Source: Gymnorhina tibicen (taxonomy: Eukaryota; Chordata; Aves; Passeriformes; Artamidae). Taken from it: 64,000 bases of DNA. The stretch covers positions 27,698 to 91,697 of the forward strand of contig VXAZ01007902.1 of the NCBI GenBank assembly GCA_013399875.1, read 5' to 3'. Shown piece by piece: positions 43,021-53,750 of this stretch. The translations under genes and the position numbers were made by a program. Each line of letters begins with the position of its first letter. The first letter of the stretch is position 1. A model generated the notes under the pieces. That model did no database searches, had not been told where the DNA came from, and saw nothing but the letters and a program-made list of their open reading frames with translations.

Positions 43021-45934
43021 AGCGGCACGGGCCGGGTGCACGGGAGCAGCTGGCGGGGCGAGCCCTGGCACCCCACACGCACCGGCCCTGGCCGGCCCCC
43101 GGCACCCAGGGGGTGGGACCTGCTGCGGCTCTGAGGGTCGGTCACCGGGCAGAGCGGAGGGTGTCTCCTGTCCGGGCACTGGGATGCGCTCAGCTGAACC
43201 GAAACTGGCGTTGCTGGGGTGCTGCCGGGTTCAGGGTCCCTGGTGCTGGGGCAGCGGCTTGGGAGAGCCAGGGGGAATGTGCTTCTCCAGGAGCTGGCGG
43301 TGCTTCGGTGGCGTCGCCCAGGGCTGTGTGATCTCCCTGTGTTTCTGCCCCAGTCCATCGTCCATTTGCCACGGTGTGGCCACGCAGCTGCAACGCCCTG
43401 GGTGCTCCCGTAGCTTGTCCCCATGTCTGGGGGATGCAGGCCAAGCTCTGCAGCAGAGGGGAGCAAGGGACAAAGCGATCCAAGGGCGAAAGGGCCAGCA
43501 GTGGATTTGCAGCGGTGCAATTAGAGCTCACCTTGGCGTGCACTTGGCAGCCTTTCCTTTGAACTCTCTCCCCTGACGGCTTTCCTGAGATCTGGAGATT
43601 CACCAGCTCAGCCCTTCGCCATAGGGAGGTTCTGCAGAGCAGTTATGGGTACCCAGGGAAGGCTGGGAGTGAGCCTCTCCTGAGCATCAGGAATTCCTGT
43701 GCCCTCCCCTGGGCAGGCCCCATCCTTTAGCGGGACTTGGGGATGCTGGGGCTGGCACAGGCAGGGCCTGTGGGTGCCAGGGCTGGCCAGCACCTTGTAC
43801 AACTGTGCCACCAGCACCGTGCCATGAGCATCCTGCGGCGGCTGGAGAGAGGCGGCTCCGGGGGAGCGGGGCAGGGTGCGGGTGCGTGTCTGGCTGCGGA
43901 ACACCGGTCCCTGGGCTGCTGACCTGGAGGCAGTGGAGCATCACGTGGGGCTCATGGATGCACTGCCACAAGTGCATCAAGGATCACAAGATCTCTTTTC
44001 CAGGTGGAACCAGGGCTGAGAGGGCATCTTCCTTGCTCTTGCCCTTGCTCTGTGCACTTTCCCAATTCGCTGCAGGAATTAGATGGGCTTTTGCCGACTA
44101 AGAGGTGTTAAACGGCTCTAAATACTCTTCACACTGCAATATCTCCACCACAGCGTTTAATCGAGTGCCACAGAAATGCCTATAAATAAACGTAATGCGC
44201 CTGTGCCAGTTCCCTCCCACGGCATCTCGGAGCTCGCAAGAAAGTCGGCAAGTGGCTTGTGCTTGGGCTGCAGCTCCTGCCCTCCCCTCCCATTCCTGTC
44301 CTCCTCTCCCCTCTCCGCCCCTGCCCTTCGTTCCCTGTTCCTACCCTTTCCTTTTTACCCTTTTTCCCCCACCTGAGAGTGAGGGGATGCAGCCCTGGAG
44401 CCTGGGGATGTCGAACCGCTCGCCACCCCACTGGAACGCAGCTGCAGGACTGAGGGTGGGAGGTCTGGAAGCAGCAGCCCGGTCCTGGCCCGCAGGGCCC
44501 ATGGAGGCAGGACTGGGAAGCTCCTTGCAGTTGTCCCCGCGTTGTCCCTGGGGACCCCATCCCGCAGCGCTGGGCTCGGCGGGTGCTTGGGCTGGGCACT
44601 GCACCCCTGGGCACCCCGGCATCAGCCAGCACAGCCAGGAGCAAATGCAGGTGTAGAGAATGAGCAGTGAGGAGGGTACGGAGTGTTTCAAGGCTGTTTA
44701 TGCTGCTCTTACATCTGTCCGTGAGTCCTTTGTGGTTGGAAAGCCGCATACACCGAACCAGATGGATTTCCCACCAGGCTGCCTTAAATCTCTGGCATCT
44801 CAGCCCTTGAGTCCAAGCAGACAAAATGTGTGTGGGGCTTTAGCTGTTGCAAAAGGCACTTCATCTGTTGCTTTGGGGCTGCTGCTGCACGGCAGTGCCT
44901 CCGGAGAAACACTGCAAAATTCCATCCACGTCCCCTTCCCGGAGCCTTTATTACAGAAAATAAACAATCTTAAGGAAAGGGAGGAGCAGGCAGCGGGCGC
45001 TCCTTGGCAGTTCTGGGTGCTCCTTGGCTGTGCCAGGTGCTCCTTGGCGTCCCTGTGGCTGCAGGGCAGGGGACAGAACTGGCTGCGTGTACAGGGCTGT
45101 CCCTTTTGGCGCTCCCTGACCAGGCTCCTCTCTGTCCCGAGGCGGGCACTGGGGGGGCTGTGGGGTGCCTGGGGCACCCCTGTGCTGGCATCCTCTCTCC
45201 GAGGGAGCCCTGGGGCCTCGCTGAGGATCCTCAGCCAAACAAGATCCCTAAATAGGCTCCTCAGCCTGTCAGTTGACTGCCTCTTCAGTGCTGATGAGCC
45301 ACTCTGGTGTTACTATTTAAAATCCTAATTGCTTTGATCAGCTCGCCTTTAGCCACCGCAGCCAGCGAGTCCAGGGGCTGAGAGCGCTCCCGCTCACCTT
45401 CCGCCTGCAGCCCCCCGAGCTCCCCAGCACAGCTGCGGCCGGGCACTGTGTGGGCACCCAGCACCAACCCCGCAGGCACCCGGCATCCCTGTGGGCACCC
45501 GGCATCCCTGTGGCTCTGCACTGGCACGTGCTGGTGGCACAGCTGGTGGGACAGCGGTGAGACAGTGGTGGGGCAACTGCAGAGCTGAGCACAAGTCCCC
45601 TGGGCAGGGGGAGGACAAGAACTTTAATGGATGAGGAGAAGAGGAGCTGCTGTTACCATGGGCTGACAGATGCCAGCACTTTAATGAGCTGGGAATTCCC
45701 ATGTCCTCTCCTTGCGCTCTCCTTCATCACTATGGATTCTCTTCCAGGGTAAAAGCAGCTTCCTCCTTGGGTTTCAGTGCCCACCTGCCCACTCCTGCCT
45801 CCCTGGCTCCTCCAAGCACAGCCTCGGGGTGTTCCTCCATTCTGAACGGGCGCGGGGGCGCGGGGCAGAACTCTCCTGGGGCTGCACTCGCAGCCAGCCT
45901 CGCTGGGATGGTGGGAGATGCCGGATTAAAATAG
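43021..45934. other. Intergenic, no gene recognised
   Basis: Two small AT-richer islands (44080-44190 and 45290-45350, the latter with CCTAATTGC). Three copies of a 21-bp unit around GTGCTCCTTGGC at 44998-45053, and two copies of a 19-bp unit GGCACCCGGCATCCCTGTG at 45475-45512. No gene recognised. Confidence 0.5.
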
Positions 45935-46500
45935 CGCGGCGCTTCCCTGGCGAGGGAGCCTTGCGGCAAAGACACCCACGCGGCTGCGCCGGGGAGGACG
46001 AGGAGGAGGAGGATGCTGCTGATCGGCGCCTGACACCGGCTGCGCTGGGCAGGAGGTGCAAAGACCCAAATCTGTGGGTGCGGCGCTGCCGCTGAGGAAC
46101 TCCTCCCGGCCGTCGTTGTCCCTCTCTGGTTCCCCTCGCAGGCGCGTGGCGCAAGGGCATCCCCAGGGCCGGTTCCCTTCCTCAGCACGAGGCTTTGCAC
46201 TGGCAGGAAGCTCGGCTGGACCGGAGGGACCTGGCGGAGGAGGGGCAGGGCTGCCGGGGTGCTGAGCACTGGCAGGGGCCGCGGGCCGGGAGGAAATGAG
46301 CAGGAAGCTGCCCGCTGTGGCCGGTGGTGCCGAGCTCCCCGCCGGGGCTGGCGGGCTCTCCGCTGCGGCTCCTCCACTCCTGCCAAGCCTGGCAGCGGGG
46401 AAGGCGTTTGCCAGGGGCCGGTGCTGGCACCCCGGGTGTGAGTGCCAGCTCTCGGGGACCGGCTGCCCCTCGCCTTCTGTTGTGCCGTAACTTGGCTTCT
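45935..46500. promoter_or_regulatory. CpG island candidate
   Basis: CpG-dense with a GAGGACGAGGAGGAGG run at about 45996. A 363-codon frame on the minus strand (45730-46821) spans it but is proline-, alanine- and serine-rich without any domain I recognise, as expected of random GC-rich DNA. Confidence 0.45.
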
Positions 46501-47089
46501 CCGGGGCGCCACGTCCCACCTGCAGCCCCTCTGCCTGTGCCAAGTGAGCCCGGGTCCCCGTGCCACTGGGTGCATGGCTGCTCCACCTCCTGCTCCCCGC
46601 CTCCCCCTGTGCTGGGTTCGGGGGCAGAGTGGTGTCCCCAACCCTGGGAGCACCTCTCCCTCGGGGCTTGGGGCCCCCCGCACCCATTCCTGTGCCACGG
46701 CAGCCTGCCCACCGCTGGCATTCCCAATGATGGATGGGTGACATGCGGCAGCGGCCCCGGGGCTGTGTTGTCCCAAAATATTCCTGGATGAGCGGAAAAC
46801 CTCATACAGGGGATTGTTCAAGTCACAGCAGCCTTCCTGGGGAGTGAGGACATCTCAGCATTTATTCAAGGACATCCCTTCTCAATTAAATCCCTGCATG
46901 GGCTAAACAAGCGGGCTGCTGAGATCAAAGGGGGTTTTTTTCCACTCTTTTTTTTTTCCAAATCGTTTAAATGATGCAGTGGAGGGAGTGTGGTGTGTTT
47001 GCCTTGCACACGCCTGGTGGGGAGGAGAAACTGCCATTAAATTCCCGTAAAGGTGTTTCCCTGTGCTGATGTGGGACTGGGGGAGTTTG
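46501..47089. other. Intergenic, no gene recognised
   Basis: It becomes AT-richer from 46790 to 47050, with T runs near 46933 and 46950. Nothing else recognised. Confidence 0.5.
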
Positions 47090-47784
47090 TAAGCGTAGCC
47101 ATGGGGCGATGGCACCGGGTGGCTGCAGTGGCCGTGGGCGAGTCCAGAGATGCGGGATTGTTGGGGTGGGATCGCCCACCTGGAGCTGCGTGGCCTCGGT
47201 CGCGGGGAGCAGCACCCGCCGGCCCCGGAGGGTCTGGGGGGCTCAGCCCTGGCTGGCCGCGTGCCGGGGCTGCAGCCCGGGGGTCCCCCCGCTCCGCCTC
47301 GGGCTCCTCGGGGATTGATGGTGTCGTTAAAGCGTCAGGCTGGCCCGGGGCCGGCCCCGCTGCCGGCTGGGATTTATGGTGGAATCTGCCTCGGTGAAGG
47401 TTTTATCACCGCTGTTAAAGAGCCGAGCGTGTGCCGGGGGCCGAGCAGGGGGGGTCTGCTCTGCCGATCATTGCTGGTGATGGGGTCACTTTTCCGGGCA
47501 CCCTCAGGTGGGGCGGTGCCACCGAGGATGTGGTGGGATGCTGCATCTGCCTGGGGCGGCCGTCCCCGCGCCTGTGCGGCAGCGCTGTGGGACCGTGCTC
47601 GGCGGGAGCCCTGACCCCGCCGGGTCAGCCCTCCCTGCAGCGCTGTGTGGGACGGTGGACGAGGTTTTTGGGTGTGCAGCGCCGCTCAGCCGTGCACAGC
47701 CGTGGGGCCTGGCTGCGCCCCTCGGAGCCGTCCGGGTCTGACCACTGCCCGCCCGCGGTCTGACCTCCTCCCGCTCCCTCTGCC
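47090..47784. promoter_or_regulatory. CpG island candidate
   Basis: Long CpG-rich block immediately upstream of the large AT-rich island at 47785. Open frames exist on the plus strand but overlap one another and show no family resemblance. Confidence 0.45.
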
Positions 47785-48135
47785 ACAGATCCGTCAGTTA
47801 AGAAATCGATCCTTTGCCACCAGCCCGGTCTCTTTTTTCCCTTTAAATGGTGTCACTCTGCTATTTCCTGGCCTCTCTAATAGATTTTTATATAATCACT
47901 ACAGTGCACTTTTAAAGAGCGATAGATCACGTTCATTGCTTTTCCCCGTGATTAATTTCCCATAATAGTCCTCTGTAACACCAAGGCAAAGAGAGGAGAG
48001 CAAAGAAAACCCCCACATTATCCACTTTGTGCTCCGAGTATAAATGAATTAGATTTAATTTTTGTTTAATTGTTTCCATAGCTCAGCCTCTGCTAACTTT
48101 GCAGGATAATTTATTTTGCAGTCTTGGGGAAAAGA
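47785..48135. promoter_or_regulatory. AT-rich island, strong conserved-element candidate
   Basis: About 350 bp with many non-repetitive factor-like words: TCAGTTAAGAAATCGATCC, CTCTAATAGATTTTTATATAA, CGTGATTAATTTCCC, GAATTAGATTTAATTTTTG and GGATAATTTATTTTGCAG. It is neither simple repeat nor CR1. It pairs with the CpG block just before it. Confidence 0.45.
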
Positions 48136-48992
48136 AGGAAAGAAGGTCCCTGTGCCGCGCTTTGCCCGCAGCAGCCGTTAATTACAGCTGATTGCCTTCC
48201 CTGCCTGATGGAGCCGTGGATTGGAGGGTCCTGTCACACCCCAGGGCCGTGGCGGGTGGGCTGAGGAGAGCCGAGCCGGGCACGCGGGATGTTCCCATGT
48301 GTCTTCACATCCAAGGAGCGTGATGTCTGAGTGGTGTGTTCCTCTCCCTGCAAGGGACCTTGGCTTCTGGGAATCGTATCCTATATCCCCTGCCCGGTGT
48401 CTCGACAGGAGGGAGAGGAGGCTCTGGGAATCGCTTCCCAGCATCCAGCATCCTCCGCTCTGCCAGCCCGTGGCCACCGAAATCGGGCCCGTCCTGCCCC
48501 AGCAGAGCATGGGAAGAGCAGTGGGACGGAGCCACCGCGTCCCCCTCCCACTCTCCCATTAATCACTGACTGCGGGGGCATCGGGCCCTGCTTAAAATGC
48601 GCCGGCAGTGCCGAGGTGAGAGCGGGAGCTCGAGAGAGCCGCGGCTAATCTGCTCCCTCAGAGACGGGCTACCTTCGGCCTGTTAATCAGTTGCAGTAAT
48701 TACAATCCCAACTTTACATGTGGAATGTTAATTAAAGGACGGGACACGGTGCTCTGCAGCCTAGCAGCGAGTGGTGTGCCTGGTGGTGAGGGGTGGGGGG
48801 GGCTGGGGGTCGTGGGGCACCCCCCACCCCTCCGGCTCATCTGCTGCTCCCTTCACTGAGCATGGAGATGGGGACGGGCTGGGGCGATGCCGGGCAGGGG
48901 GCAGGCAGGCTGTGGTTGCTGGCACTTGGCACTGCCTCTGCTTTGCGGTTCCATGGCGGCTGCTGCTTGCCTCTGAAATTGCTTTGCTGATG
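48136..48992. other. Intergenic with one AT-rich island and a G-rich run
   Basis: An AT-rich island at 48645-48745 (CTGTTAATCAG, CAGTAATTACAATCCC, GTTAATTAAAGG) is followed by a G-rich stretch at 48785-48816 with G-quadruplex potential. No gene recognised. Confidence 0.45.
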
Positions 48993-49041
48993 TGGATGGA
49001 TGGATGGATGGATGGATGGATGGATGGATGGATGGATGGAT
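48993..49041. repeat. GGAT tetranucleotide microsatellite
   Basis: Twelve uninterrupted copies of TGGA. Likely polymorphic in length. Confidence 0.98.
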
Positions 49042-49180
49042 TTGTTGGGAAACAGGATAATGCAGCTGGACCTCCACTGCCCTCCCCGCTTCCTGCCCTG
49101 GCCCTGATTTCCCCATAACCTACCTGAGCCTCTCCTTCTCTGGGCCGAGCGCCCGCCTCCCTCCCACTGTGTCTCAGTCC

Positions 49181-49305
49181 TGCGCTCCAGCCTCTGAGCA
49201 TCACTGTGGGCTTCTGCAAGATCCTTTCCTGTATATTCGTCCCATCTACACTGGGGAGCCCAAAGCTGGACACGGGATCCAGACGTGGCCTTGTGGGGGG
49301 CGATG
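49181..49305 (-). mobile_element. CR1 LINE remnant (antisense consensus on the plus strand)
   Basis: The words GCGCTCCAGCCTCTGAGCAT, CTGGGGAGCCCAAAGCTGGA and GATCCAGACGTGGCCTTGT stand in the order seen in the antisense CR1 3' region. Both ends are worn away and the level of change suggests an old copy. Confidence 0.6.
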
Positions 49306-52184
49306 GCAGGGCTGGCCGGGGTCACACCGCTGGCCTGTCCCTTCGTCCCAGAAGTGCGTTCCCGCCTGTCCGCCTGTGGGCCGCTGAGCTCTGGGAATGG
49401 GGCTCGGCAATTTACTTCCTGAACTTCACGGGGTCCCCCTGAGCAGCAGCTCTGCTCCCTGTCATACCCATCCTCCTCACTGGGGAGGAGACCCTCGCGG
49501 GGTGCTGGTGCCTGTGCCAGGAGCTGGCAGGTGCTGCACGGGGCAGAAGGAGCCTGGGGTGCTGTGCGGATCCTGCAGGCAGAGCCCCAGTTCCTGGTCT
49601 CTGCCTGGTCCCTGTCCTGTCCCTGCCTCTGCAGAGCCCCGTGCCACGAGGCTTTGAGCAGCATCGTCTGACCGACACTGAGCCGCAGTTGTCCCTTCGC
49701 TGTCCCCGAGGAATATGTGCTGTGCTGTCAGCCTGCGGCCCCTCCGGCTGCTGCACTGGTGCCCTTGGCTGCACTCGCCCGGCCCAGGGAGCCGGGGAGC
49801 CCTGGGAGCTGCCAAGGGAATCCTGTGGGTCCTCGGAGTGGCTGAGAGCCTGGGTGCAAGACAAGAGCAGATCCCAGCTGAGCCCCCACTGAGCTGGAGG
49901 TGGTGGGTGCTCCTTACCCATCCCTGTGGATGGTGCAGGTGTTTTTTGGAGGAGGGATGGTGGGGAGAACCTGGCAGCCAGTGGAGGTGGAGAACAACCC
50001 CAGCATTGCCGGGGGAGTCATTAAAACCCCGGTCAGCAGCGAGGAGCGGCGCTGAGCAATCTGCTGGGGCGTCAGTGCCCTGGATTATTGCTGTGAGCAG
50101 CTGAAGGAGAGCAGAGAAGAGGCGTGAGCTGAGAGGAATGACAAAGAGGGGAAGGAGAGGAAGAGGCCCTGGAGGAGGAGGAGGAGGAGGAGGAGGGGGA
50201 GGCTGGATCACTGCCGCAGGCAGTGCAGGGTGCTCCAGCAGTGATGCTCTGCTGTCCCAGCAACTGCCTGGTCCCCGCTCCCTGGGCAGGGTGTGGCATC
50301 CCGACGCGTGTCCTGTTGGCCCCGGGTGCCCTATCCCTTGGCAGCCCCCTCCCCGCAGTTCCTGGGGCGGCCAGGCTCCTTTCTTGTGTCGCTTTTGTTT
50401 TCCTGACAGAGAGGCGGAGTTCTCAGGTCACTCAAATCCTGCTGTCACTTTCCCATGGGGTCTTAACCAGATTCACTAAAGCTCCTCTGTCTCTTCAGCT
50501 GTGCTGGCCATAAATTTGGGGAGGTCTGACCGGGCACTGGGCTGGTGCCAGTCTTTAGATGATCGGGCTTCTTGAAATAAGGAATGCTTTTCCTGGCGTT
50601 TCTAACTCCCTCCCATCACCGGCGGTGTTGGAAAGGGCAGGGGGGAGGATGCGTGCGCTGCGGCTCCGGGGCAGTGCCGGGAGGGCCGGCAGGTGCAGAG
50701 CCCTGCCGGGGCTGGCTCGGGTGCTTGGCTGAGTCCTGGGGGTGCCATCCCAGAGCCTTCGCCGCTGAGGAGCCTCGGCAGCATGAATGCTGCACCCAGG
50801 TAAGGGGACAAGGGACTGGCTCTTCCCAGAGCAGAGCGCCGTGCCAGGCAGGCACCGCCATGGCCGAGCTGGGCACCACGGCTGGTGATGGCCCGTGCCA
50901 GTGCACCTGACCAGTGCTGCGCTGGGGAGGAGCTGCGCTGGTGCTCGGTGTTTCTCCAAGAGGAGCCACGTTGCGTATTTGTTCTCCAGGCTTGGGATGA
51001 AGGACGATCCCTCAGGACCTTGCTGGCCTGGAGTAGGACAGGGTGTGAGTGTGGCTGGAGCTGCCGGTGTGCTGGGGCTGAGCATGGCAGCTGTTGTGGG
51101 GCAGCTGTTGTGGGGCAGCCAGGGCACAGGAGTCCACCTCAAGCCAGGATGAGGAATTCCCATTCCCAGCACCTAGCCCTGCGTGGTTTCCAGTCGGTGA
51201 CCGATGGTGAGGGACAGGTTTGAGATCCTTAATGAGAGGAGGAGCAGGATGGACCTCATGGACACTTCCCCGGGGAGCCGAGTGTCACCCTGAGAGCCCA
51301 GCGTGTGCGCGGGCAGGGCTCTGTGGCAGGAAGGCTGCTGCAATTGGGAGCAGGGACCTTGTGTGGCTGTGGTGGTTTTGGCCTCTCCCTGCCACACCAC
51401 GGCAGCAGCTGCTTGTGGGGAGACCTGGAAGAGCCCAGTCTGGATCCACTGCTGACCTCTTAAACCGTGTGAATCTGCTGTTGCCTCTGGTTGACCCCCC
51501 AGCCCTTTCCTCCCATCTTGGAGCTCCTTGGATCTGCTCTGTGGTCTTTCTCTCCCCACCTTGGTCCTCAGGTACTGTTGGCAGCCGCATTTTGGTCACA
51601 CAGGAGGTGGCTCCTGGAGGCCGGAGCGCTGGTCCCGGAGCTTCTGCCAACACAGATCCCACCTTGGGATCTTCACCCATCCTTCTCTGCTGGAAAGTGC
51701 TGGCATTTCTCCATGCAGCAAACTTCCTCCTGGCAAAGCCCCAGCTGGATCACCGTGAGAGACACACTGAGGCTCTCTGTATGTTTCCCGTGTGCTCCCT
51801 GACTGGTGGCGGGGTCCCTGCTGCGGGAGGTGAAGCCTCCTGCACCTCCCTTGGTCCCCATCCCCTGTGGGGACAGGCTGCTCGTGGGGATCCTGTGGCT
51901 GCTCCTCCGCCTGGCTGGGGACGGAGCCGGGAGCCTGCAGCAGCTCACGAGGGGCGAGCCAGTGGGGTGTACCCAGCTCTCAGCTCTGGCACGTGGGACC
52001 GGCACCGCTGCAGGCTGCCCTCCCTGGGTGCTGTGGACGTGGCGTGGCTCTCCCAGCGGTCGGCTGGTGCCCTGGGGTGGCCGGTGTGGGAGCCGATGGC
52101 TCTGGTGTCGCACGGCAGAGCCCGGCCCCACGTTCCAGGCAGCCCCTTCCTGCAGCAGCACCAGATGCTTTCCCTGCAGTTCGA
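49306..52184. other. Intergenic, no gene recognised
   Basis: GC-rich. It contains a GGA triplet run (50171-50202) and a doubled 15-bp unit GCAGCTGTTGTGGGG at 51089-51118. A 331-codon plus-strand frame at 51220-52215 has no recognisable domain and competes with long frames in other phases. Confidence 0.5.
50171..50202. repeat. GGA triplet microsatellite
   Basis: About nine GGA/GAG triplets in a row. Confidence 0.9.
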
Positions 52185-52395
52185 GTTTTCCCATCTCATT
52201 CATTTTAGAGATTAATTAAAGTGTTTCCCTTCCCTCTCTCCCAACCAACCTCCCTCCCTCTCTTTTCCCTGTTCCATACAGCTGCACATGGATTTTAGGG
52301 TCATGCTTGTTTACATCAGTTACATTTACATTAATGGGTGTTTGTTTTAGGAAAAGCAGCAGAAATCCCATAAAAACAAATGTTCTTTGTGTCCC
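52185..52395. promoter_or_regulatory. AT-rich island
   Basis: GAGATTAATTAAAGTG, then a pyrimidine-rich stretch, then TACATCAGTTACATTTACAT and TTAATGGGTG. Unique sequence in GC-rich surroundings. Confidence 0.35.
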
Positions 52396-52979
52396 ACAAC
52401 TGGTCCTGCAGCCCCACGGGGGTGGGGACGCCCTGGGCAGCCTGTCTTGCACCCCCCCAGCAGGTCTGCATGGAGAGCTCTGCCATGGGCACGCAGCATC
52501 TTTTGGGTACCGCTGTGAAGTGACCTCTGGTGCTTACAAGGTGGTCGGGCCGGTTTTCCATGCGCCCCTGGGTCCCACGCCGGGTGGTGGCAGCCAGGTC
52601 AGCTGCCTCTGTTTGCCAGGGATAATCCCCCATCCTGGTGCAGGATGCTGCTAAACCGCCTTTGATGGGGCAGGCAGTGGGTTCGTTCTTTCATCAGGAG
52701 GTTGGATGAAGGGAGAGTGTTTAGAAGAAGAAAGAGAAAGGGGAGGAGGAACGATAATTATTTTTTCCAATGGCTCTGAGCTGCTGGGTGCCTTTAAAGT
52801 TCCCTTTGTGTTCCCGTGGGTCAGGCCGGGCAGAGCTGGCCCGGAGCTGCGTGGCGCGGCCGCCTTTGTCGGTGGGGCCGCGGTCTCGGTTATTAACAGG
52901 GATACGGAGACCCAGAACCTCAGATCTTCCATGCGGCTGGTGGGAGGAATGTGCAGGGCTGCCTTATCATGCTCATTTA
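52396..52979. other. Intergenic, no gene recognised
   Basis: GC-rich with a short AT-richer piece at 52730-52800 (CGATAATTATTTTTTCC). Nothing else recognised. Confidence 0.5.
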
Positions 52980-53180
52980 ACTGGTTAATACATCTTCAGA
53001 GCAAATAATGCGGGCTGGGGGTGAACTGCTTAACCAACCTCATTACTATTGTGCATTTAGCAGCTTGGAGAAAGATAATACCTTTCAGGTTTGACCCAAT
53101 TTTAGTTTTTGTTGTCATAACCATGGAAAATCGACCTTCAGAGACCCTCAGCAGTGAGCCTGAATAGGAAGTGATTTACA
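52980..53180. promoter_or_regulatory. AT-rich island before the 18-bp minisatellite
   Basis: It includes GGTTAATACATC, CATTACTATTGTGC, AAAGATAATACC and GTTGTCATAACCATGG (53111-53126), the last loosely resembling half X-boxes. Possible conserved element. Confidence 0.35.
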
Positions 53181-53494
53181 GCAAAAGTGCCGTGTGGAAT
53201 GCTTAATGCACTTGTGCAGGAAAACAGACTGCGACCAGCTCCTGACCAGCTTCGCCACAGCGAGGGCTGCCCCGGCTCCTGGCACCCCTGTCCCTGCTGC
53301 ACACCCTCCGTGTGGGATGAGGCCTGTGCTGGCATGGCTGTCCTGGGGCTGTGCTCGCCTGCACAGCGCTGTGTTCCCCTCACCGCGGTGCCAGGTACTC
53401 CTCGGTCAGCGGGAGCGGGGCTGGCCCGGGCACCTGCTGGCCTGGGCACCACTGCGGCCAGGGCCGGAGCTGCTCACTGTGGTGGTGAGGGGTG

Positions 53495-53750
53495 CCATGG
53501 TCAGTGTGTACTGCGTGGTCAGTGTGCACCCCGTGGCCAGTATAGGACCCCGTGGTCAGTGTGCACCCCGTGGTCAGTGAGCACCCCGTGGTCAGTGTGC
53601 ACCCCGTGGTCAGTGAGCACCCCGTGGTCAGTGTGCACCCCAGGGTCAGCGTGCACCCCGTGGTCAGCATGCACCCTGTGGTCAGTGTGCACCCCGTGGT
53701 CAGTGTGTACCCTGTGGTCAGTGAGCACCCCACAATCCCTGAGCACCTCT
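53495..53750. repeat. 18-bp GTGGTCAGTGTGCACCCC minisatellite
   Basis: About 14 tandem copies of GTGGTCAGTGTGCACCCC with a few substitutions (GTGAGCACC and GTGTGTACC variants). Because 18 is a multiple of three, both strands are open across the array: six-residue periods VSVHPV on plus and HTDHGV on minus. This is a property of the repeat, not evidence of a gene. Confidence 0.95.

Noticed and set aside
45730..46821. 363-codon open frame on the minus strand
   Set aside because: Proline-, alanine- and serine-rich with no domain. It lies across a CpG-rich block where stop codons are rare by composition, and competing frames overlap it.
51220..52215. 331-codon open frame on the plus strand
   Set aside because: No recognisable domain, no splice or promoter context, and long frames in other phases cover the same DNA.
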